From positions 1 through 10,053 of the forward strand of contig JACMKJ010000131.1 of assembly GCA_014380155.1 (NCBI GenBank): a DNA stretch of 10,053 bases. The letters are read 5' to 3'. Origin of the DNA: Rhizobacter sp. (GTDB lineage: Bacteria; Pseudomonadota; Gammaproteobacteria; Burkholderiales; Burkholderiaceae_C). The notes under the pieces were generated by a model, which was not told where the DNA came from, made no database searches, and saw only the letters and a program-made list of their open reading frames with translations. The translations under genes were made by a program, and so were the position numbers. Numbering within the stretch: the first letter of the stretch is position 1; every line of letters begins with the position of its first letter. This document shows positions 6,428 to 10,053 of the stretch, piece by piece.

Positions 6428-6512
6428 GTCGAGTTCCTTCGGGGCAGGTCTGCGGGCGGCATCATGCCACTGCGATGTCGCCCGGGTGGCAGCGCGGGCA
6501 AGCGTGGGCCGG

Positions 6513-6518
6513 GATAAT
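6513..6518 (+). promoter_or_regulatory. Possible -10 element for the thioesterase gene
   Basis: GATAAT matches five of six bases of the -10 consensus in an otherwise GC-rich 118-bp divergent gap, 27 nt before the ATG at 6546. No convincing -35 box is seen at 16-18 nt upstream. If used, the leader would be about 20 nt with almost no ribosome binding site. Confidence 0.3.
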
Positions 6519-6545
6519 TTGCCAAGACTCTCACCCACGCCGCGC

Positions 6546-7370
6546 ATGAGCAACTTCACTCCTTTGTCCACCCTGCTGGCCGCGCGCACGCGCACTGAAG
6601 ACAAAGTCGGCTTCACCGTGCCCGGAGACTGGCTGCAAGGCCGCACCTCGTTTGGCGGCCTGATCTCGGTGATGGCCGCGCAGGCGATGCGCGACGTGGC
6701 CGGTGCCGCGTGGCCCGCCGCGGTGCGCTTGCGGGCCCTGCAAACCAGCTTCATCGGCCCGGTCACCGCCGGCCCGGTCGAGGTTCAGGTGACGCTGCTG
6801 CGCGAAGGCAAGAACGTGCGCCAGGTGCAGGCCCTGGTGCGCCAGCAAGGGCAGACCGCCGCACTGCTGCTCGGTGTGTTCGGTGTCGACCGCAGCACCA
6901 TCGTGCCGGTGAAAGCACCGCAGCGCCCGGCCATCTCGCGCTTGCCCGAAGAGATTGCGCCGCGCTCGCTTCCGCCTGGCCTCGCCCCCAATTTCACGCA
7001 GCACATGGACATGCGATTCGCCGAAGGAGCGGCGCCGATCTCAGGCCAGCCGAGCGAGATCAGCCGCATCTACCTGCGCCTGAAAGACGAGCCGGTGGCG
7101 GTCGACCTGGAGCTGATGACGGTGCTGTTGGCCGACGTGCCGCCCACGCCGGTGCTCAGTATCTTCACCCAGCCCACGCCCGCCAGCTCGGTGTCGTGGG
7201 AGCTGGAGCTGCGCCCCCTGGCGCACGCGCCGGATGCCGATGGCTGGTGGCGTGTCGACACCGACGTGCTCGCCGCAGAGGGGGGCTACGTGAACCAGGT
7301 CACCCGCTTGTGGGCGCCCGGTGGCGAGCTGGCTTCACTCGGCTACCAGGTGGTCACGGTTTACGGCTGA
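6546..7370 (+). CDS. Acyl-CoA thioesterase-like protein (double hotdog, TesB/4HBT_3 type)
   Basis: A 274-residue protein, the usual size for this family. Two hotdog folds are inferred. The first (about 15-115) has WLQGRTSFGGLISVMAAQAM, where the GG-containing helix is typical, and strands ending in ALLLGVFG. The second (about 150-272) has SEISRIYLRL, LLADVPP and GGYVNQVTRLWAPGGELASLGYQVV. Asp197 in LLAD and Gln268 in GYQVV sit where TesB-type enzymes carry catalytic Asp and Gln, by pattern only. Such enzymes hydrolyse acyl-CoA to free acid and CoA in the cytosol; the chain-length preference cannot be told. ATG 6546 begins the conserved domain directly, though its ribosome binding site is poor; open frame further upstream runs antisense through the coiled-coil gene and is not credible. 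The gene converges on the small Lys-rich protein gene with a 4-bp gap. Confidence 0.85.
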   Translation: MSNFTPLSTLLAARTRTEDKVGFTVPGDWLQGRTSFGGLISVMAAQAMRDVAGAAWPAAVRLRALQTSFIGPVTAGPVEVQVTLLREGKNVRQVQALVRQQGQTAALLLGVFGVDRSTIVPVKAPQRPAISRLPEEIAPRSLPPGLAPNFTQHMDMRFAEGAAPISGQPSEISRIYLRLKDEPVAVDLELMTVLLADVPPTPVLSIFTQPTPASSVSWELELRPLAHAPDADGWWRVDTDVLAAEGGYVNQVTRLWAPGGELASLGYQVVTVYG

Positions 7371-7374
7371 CGGC

Positions 7375-7743
7375 TCACTCGGTCGCTGCCTTCTTGGCGG
7401 CCGGGGCTTTTTTCTTGGCCGCCGGTTTGGCCGCTGTGTTGGCCGCAGCCGGCTCGACTGGCGTGGCGTCTTGTGCCAGCGCCTGCGTCAACAGCTCGGC
7501 GGCGAGGGCATTGATGCCCCCTTCGTGGGTGGCCGCCCGCTCGTGCAGCTGCTTGATCAGCTCGCCAGGCAGCTTGCAGGCAAACGACACCAGCCCGGCC
7601 GCCGAGTCGCGCGCGCGCCGCTCGCGCTTGTCGAGCACCTCACCGGCGCCCTGCCCAAACCGGCTTGACGCACCGCCGGCTTTCATCTGGCCGGTCACTT
7701 TCTTGGCGATCATCTTCTCGATGTCGAATTTTTTCATGCTCAT
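7375..7743 (-). CDS. Small ribbon-helix-helix-like protein with Lys/Ala-rich tail
   Basis: A 122-residue protein I do not recognise as a named family. Residues 1-50 are basic and polar, with RERRARD at 41-46. Residues 51-90 (LVSFACKLPGELIKQLHERA then INALAAELLTQALA) have the strand-helix-turn-helix rhythm of ribbon-helix-helix DNA-binding domains, where the first strand (VSFACKL) would pair in a dimer. Residues 98-122 are almost only Ala, Lys and Pro (PAAKKKAPAAKKAATE), like histone H1-type tails of some betaproteobacterial nucleoid proteins. DNA binding is therefore inferred. The start at 7743 has GGAG at 7-nt spacing; a second in-frame ATG two codons later is too far from it. The gene is divergent from yaeQ, and the 92-bp gap between them holds a perfect inverted repeat that could be its operator. 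Confidence 0.8.
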   Translation of the reverse strand: MSMKKFDIEKMIAKKVTGQMKAGGASSRFGQGAGEVLDKRERRARDSAAGLVSFACKLPGELIKQLHERAATHEGGINALAAELLTQALAQDATPVEPAAANTAAKPAAKKKAPAAKKAATE

Positions 7744-7770
7744 GGGATGGCTCCGCGACGGGTTCTCAAG

Positions 7771-7787
7771 GCGGCGATTGTCGCCGC
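7771..7787. repeat. Perfect 7-bp inverted repeat between divergent genes
   Basis: GCGGCGA, TTG, TCGCCGC: two perfect 7-nt arms around a 3-nt spacer. It lies 27 bp from the start of the ribbon-helix-helix-like gene and 48 bp from the yaeQ start. It is flanked by two direct copies of GGGTTCT (7760-7766 and 7795-7801) whose starts are 35 bp apart. It could be an operator or a transcript hairpin. Confidence 0.5.
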
Positions 7788-7835
7788 ACGCGATGGGTTC
7801 TAATGCCCGTCCCTCCCCTGAAGTTTCACCAGCCC

Positions 7836-8393
7836 ATGGCCATCAAGGCGACCATCTACAAAGCCCAGTTGCAGCTGGCCGACATGGATCGCAGCATCTA
7901 CGGCGACCACAGCGTGACCATCGCGCGCCACCCGTCTGAAACCGACGAGCGCATGATGATCCGCCTGCTGGCCTTTGCGCTCAACGCACCGTCCGACGAC
8001 CACAACGGCGCACTCGATTTCGCCAAGGACCTGTGGGACGCCGACGAGCCCAGCCTGTGGCAAAAAGACCTGACCGGCCAGATCATGCAGTGGATCGACA
8101 TCGGCCAGCCCGACGACAAGCGCCTAATGAAAGCCAGCCCGCGCACTGAAGCCCTGCATGTGTACAGCTTCAGCCACAGCACGCCCATCTGGTGGGCCGG
8201 CATCGCGACCAAGATCACCCGCGCGCGCAACATCGCCGTGTGGCAGGTGCCCGCCGACCAGAGCCAGGCGCTCGCCGCGCTGGCAAAACGCACCATGCAG
8301 CTGCAGGTGACGGTGCAAGACGGTGCTGTGTGGGTCGGTGATGGCGCCAGCAGCATCGAGATCACGCCGCAGCGGCTCAACCCGGCCGCCTGA
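7836..8393 (+). CDS. yaeQ: YaeQ family protein
   Basis: A 185-residue protein, matching the family's length of about 180. It aligns along its length with E. coli YaeQ: MAIKATIYKAQLQLADMDR at the start, ARHPSETDERMMIRLLAF (30-47), WDADEPSLW, WIDIGQPDDKRLMKA (86-100), IWWAG (118-122), and TMQLQVTVQDGAVWVGD near the end. The family is placed in the PD-(D/E)XK nuclease-like fold class by structure; Asp88 in WIDIG and Lys99 fit the conserved core pattern, but no cellular role is firmly established. It was once linked to RfaH-independent haemolysin expression in E. coli. It should be cytosolic. ATG 7836 matches the family start; an in-frame ATG at 7803 would add 11 residues. The ribosome binding site is weak in either case. 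The S9 peptidase gene follows after 45 bp on the same strand. Confidence 0.95.
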   Translation: MAIKATIYKAQLQLADMDRSIYGDHSVTIARHPSETDERMMIRLLAFALNAPSDDHNGALDFAKDLWDADEPSLWQKDLTGQIMQWIDIGQPDDKRLMKASPRTEALHVYSFSHSTPIWWAGIATKITRARNIAVWQVPADQSQALAALAKRTMQLQVTVQDGAVWVGDGASSIEITPQRLNPAA

Positions 8394-8426
8394 AGCCTGC
8401 GACAACAGGCGCCAACTCACCCTCCT

Positions 8427-8430
8427 GGAG
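8427..8430 (+). promoter_or_regulatory. Ribosome binding site of the S9 peptidase gene
   Basis: GGAG within CTCCTGGAG, 8 nt before ATG 8439, supports this start over the internal ATG at 8502 (residue 22). Confidence 0.6.
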
Positions 8431-8438
8431 CCGCACGT

Positions 8439-10053
8439 ATGAAACTGCTCACCTGGCGCCTTGGCGCCGCCGCCCTGTTCATCTCGATCAGCCCCCACAC
8501 CATGTCGCAAACACCCGCCCCCACCGACCCCACCGATCCTTTCGTCTGGCTCGAAGAGGTACAGGGCGAGCGCGCGCTCAACTGGGTGCGCGAGCGCAAT
8601 ACACTGTCGCAAAAAGAGCTGACCGCGCGGCCCGAATACGCGCCCACCAAGGCCCAACTGCTGGAGGTGCTGAACGCGAAAGACCGCATTCCCTCCGTCG
8701 CGCGGCGCGGCGACTGGCTCTACAACTTGTGGCAAGACGAGAACAACAAGCGTGGCCTGTGGCGGCGCACGACGCTGGCCGAATACCGCAAGCCCCAGCC
8801 GTTGTGGGAAACGGTGCTCGACCTCGACGCCCTGGCCAAGGCCGAAAACGAAAACTGGGTCTGGGGCGGCACCAGTTGTCTCGGCCCGAGCTACCGGCAC
8901 TGCATGGTGATGCTGTCGCGCGGCGGTGCCGACGCCAAGGTGGTGCGCGAGTTTGACGTGGCCACCAAGCAGTTCGTGAAAGGCGGCTTCACGCTCCCCG
9001 AGGCCAAGACCGACGTCGACTGGATCGATCAAAACACGCTCTACGTGGGCACCGATTTCGGCCCCGGCTCGATGACCGATTCGGGCTACGCCCGCATCAT
9101 CAAACGCTGGAAGCGCGGCACACCGCTCAGCGAGGCCGTGACGGTGTTCGAAGGCGAGGCCAAAGACGTGGCGGTGAACGTTAGCATCGACCAGACGCCG
9201 GGCTACGAGCGCACTCTGTTCCTGCGCGCGCTCGATTTCTACAACACCAAGAAATTTCTGCTTCAGGGCGACAAGCTGGTCGAGCTCGACATGCCCAGCG
9301 ACGCCACACCCAGCTTCATGCGCGACACGATGCTGCTGCACCTGCGCAGCGATCTCCAGGTGGGCGACACCCGCGCTCTGACAACATTCCCGAGCGGCTC
9401 GCTGTTGCACACCAACGCCACGGCGTATCTGCGCGGCGAGCGCAAGCTGGCCGCGCTGTTCACGCCCACGGCCACACGGTCGCTGTCGGGCTACACCAGC
9501 ACCCGCGACCACGTGCTGCTCAACATCATCGACAACGTGGCCGGCAAGCTGGAGCAGTGGCACAAAAAGGGCGACAGCTTCACGCGCCGCGAGATCGCCG
9601 CGCCCTTCCCCGGCTCGCTGGGCGTGAGCAGCCTGCACGACTCGCTGTTGAAAGACGACCCGCTGGCCGAGGCCTATTGGCTGAGCTACACCGATTTCCT
9701 TACGCCCGATTCGCTTTACCTGGCGAGCACAGCCAACGACAAACGGGACTTGCTGAAAGCGCGTGGCGGCTTGTTCGACAGCACCGGCATGCGCGCCGAG
9801 CAGCGTTTTGCCACCTCGAAAGACGGCACCAAGGTGCCCTACTTCGTGGTCTGGCCCAAGGGCGCCAAGTCCGACGGCAACAACCCGACGCTGCTCTATG
9901 GCTACGGCGGCTTCGAGATCTCGATGAAGCCCTGGTATTCGGGCGGCTTCGGCCGCGCCTGGTACAGCCGTGGTGGCGTGCTGGTGGTGGCCAACATCCG
10001 TGGTGGCGGCGAGTTCGGCCCCGCGTGGCACCAGAGCGCGGTCAAGCCCAACA
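8439..10053 (+). CDS. Prolyl oligopeptidase family (S9) serine peptidase, 3' partial
   Basis: The first 538 residues are seen; the full protein is probably near 700. The N-terminus (MKLLTWRLGAAALFISIS) looks like a Sec signal peptide, with cleavage likely within residues 20-25, so export to the periplasm is inferred. Residues from about 32 have the family start DPFVWLEEVQGERALNWVRERN. Residues about 90-410 match the beta-propeller region that gates substrate entry (DWLYNLWQDENNKRGLWRRT, DWIDQNTLYVGTDFGPGSMTDSGY). The alpha/beta-hydrolase domain begins near 455 (TSKDGTKVPYFVVWPKG) and includes LLYGYGGFE (485-493) and the conserved NIRGGGEFGPAWHQ (519-532). The catalytic Ser, expected about 50 residues further on, and the Asp and His lie beyond the window, so activity cannot be judged. 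These enzymes cut short peptides after proline or, in some branches, basic residues. It lies 45 bp after yaeQ with its own ribosome binding site. Confidence 0.93.
   Translation, partial: MKLLTWRLGAAALFISISPHTMSQTPAPTDPTDPFVWLEEVQGERALNWVRERNTLSQKELTARPEYAPTKAQLLEVLNAKDRIPSVARRGDWLYNLWQDENNKRGLWRRTTLAEYRKPQPLWETVLDLDALAKAENENWVWGGTSCLGPSYRHCMVMLSRGGADAKVVREFDVATKQFVKGGFTLPEAKTDVDWIDQNTLYVGTDFGPGSMTDSGYARIIKRWKRGTPLSEAVTVFEGEAKDVAVNVSIDQTPGYERTLFLRALDFYNTKKFLLQGDKLVELDMPSDATPSFMRDTMLLHLRSDLQVGDTRALTTFPSGSLLHTNATAYLRGERKLAALFTPTATRSLSGYTSTRDHVLLNIIDNVAGKLEQWHKKGDSFTRREIAAPFPGSLGVSSLHDSLLKDDPLAEAYWLSYTDFLTPDSLYLASTANDKRDLLKARGGLFDSTGMRAEQRFATSKDGTKVPYFVVWPKGAKSDGNNPTLLYGYGGFEISMKPWYSGGFGRAWYSRGGVLVVANIRGGGEFGPAWHQSAVKPN

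Noticed and set aside
6458..6468. GGCATCATGCC palindrome in the divergent gap as an operator
   Set aside because: An 11-bp palindrome is likely by chance in this composition and nothing else supports it.
6384..6545. In-frame N-terminal extension of the thioesterase
   Set aside because: It would run antisense through the signal-peptide region of the coiled-coil gene, and the conserved domain begins right after ATG 6546.
7665..7835. In-frame upstream extension of yaeQ
   Set aside because: It overlaps the start of the divergent gene, and the family's N-terminus matches ATG 7836.
8395..8410. Small hairpin GCCTG / CAGGC after yaeQ as a terminator
   Set aside because: Only five pairs with a 6-nt loop and no T-run; too weak.
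8124..10031. Long (635-codon) open frame antisense to the S9 peptidase gene
   Set aside because: It lies opposite a well-supported peptidase, shows biased Gly/Ala/Val/His/Arg composition with no domain, and is expected from GC-rich third-position bias.

Overview
This is a GC-rich window whose proteins look like those of a betaproteobacterium of the order Burkholderiales, most like the Rubrivivax/Leptothrix/Roseateles group. That placement is inferred from protein style, a Dcp-type M3 peptidase, a YaeQ protein and strong codon bias, not from a marker gene. Coding density is high. No tRNA, rRNA, CRISPR array, insertion sequence or phage gene is visible.

Layout. (1) 1-447 (+): the C-terminal receiver domain of a probable hybrid sensor kinase that begins outside the window. 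(2) 448-634: a 187-bp gap, the most structured non-coding stretch here. A perfect TTGACA box overlaps the kinase stop codon. It is followed by inverted repeats that fold on paper into a closed three-way junction (485-569) and a further long hairpin (578-608), just ahead of the next gene. A four-codon mini-ORF with an ideal ribosome binding site lies inside the fold. (3) 635-3766 (+): a subtilisin-family (S8) lipoprotein protease and, 9 bp downstream, a small lipoprotein that resembles the PrcB family. They probably form a two-gene operon acting at the cell envelope. (4) 5921-6427 and 3770-5851 (both -): a periplasmic coiled-coil protein of unknown function, then a cytoplasmic Dcp-like M3 zinc peptidase that converges on the PrcB-like gene with a 3-bp gap. 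(5) 6546-7370 (+): a double-hotdog acyl-CoA thioesterase-like protein. (6) 7375-7743 (-): a small protein with a ribbon-helix-helix-like core and a Lys/Ala-rich tail, divergent from (7) yaeQ at 7836-8393 (+). (8) 8439-10053 (+): a probably exported prolyl-oligopeptidase (S9) family enzyme, cut off by the window edge before its catalytic serine.

Three unrelated peptidases lie within 10 kb: an envelope S8, a cytosolic M3 and a probably exported S9. They are on different strands and in different transcription units, so I do not claim a pathway. The S8 and PrcB-like pair is the only combination whose spacing suggests they work together. The best lead for something undescribed is the structured leader upstream of the S8 gene, which has a riboswitch-like layout that I cannot match to a family I know.
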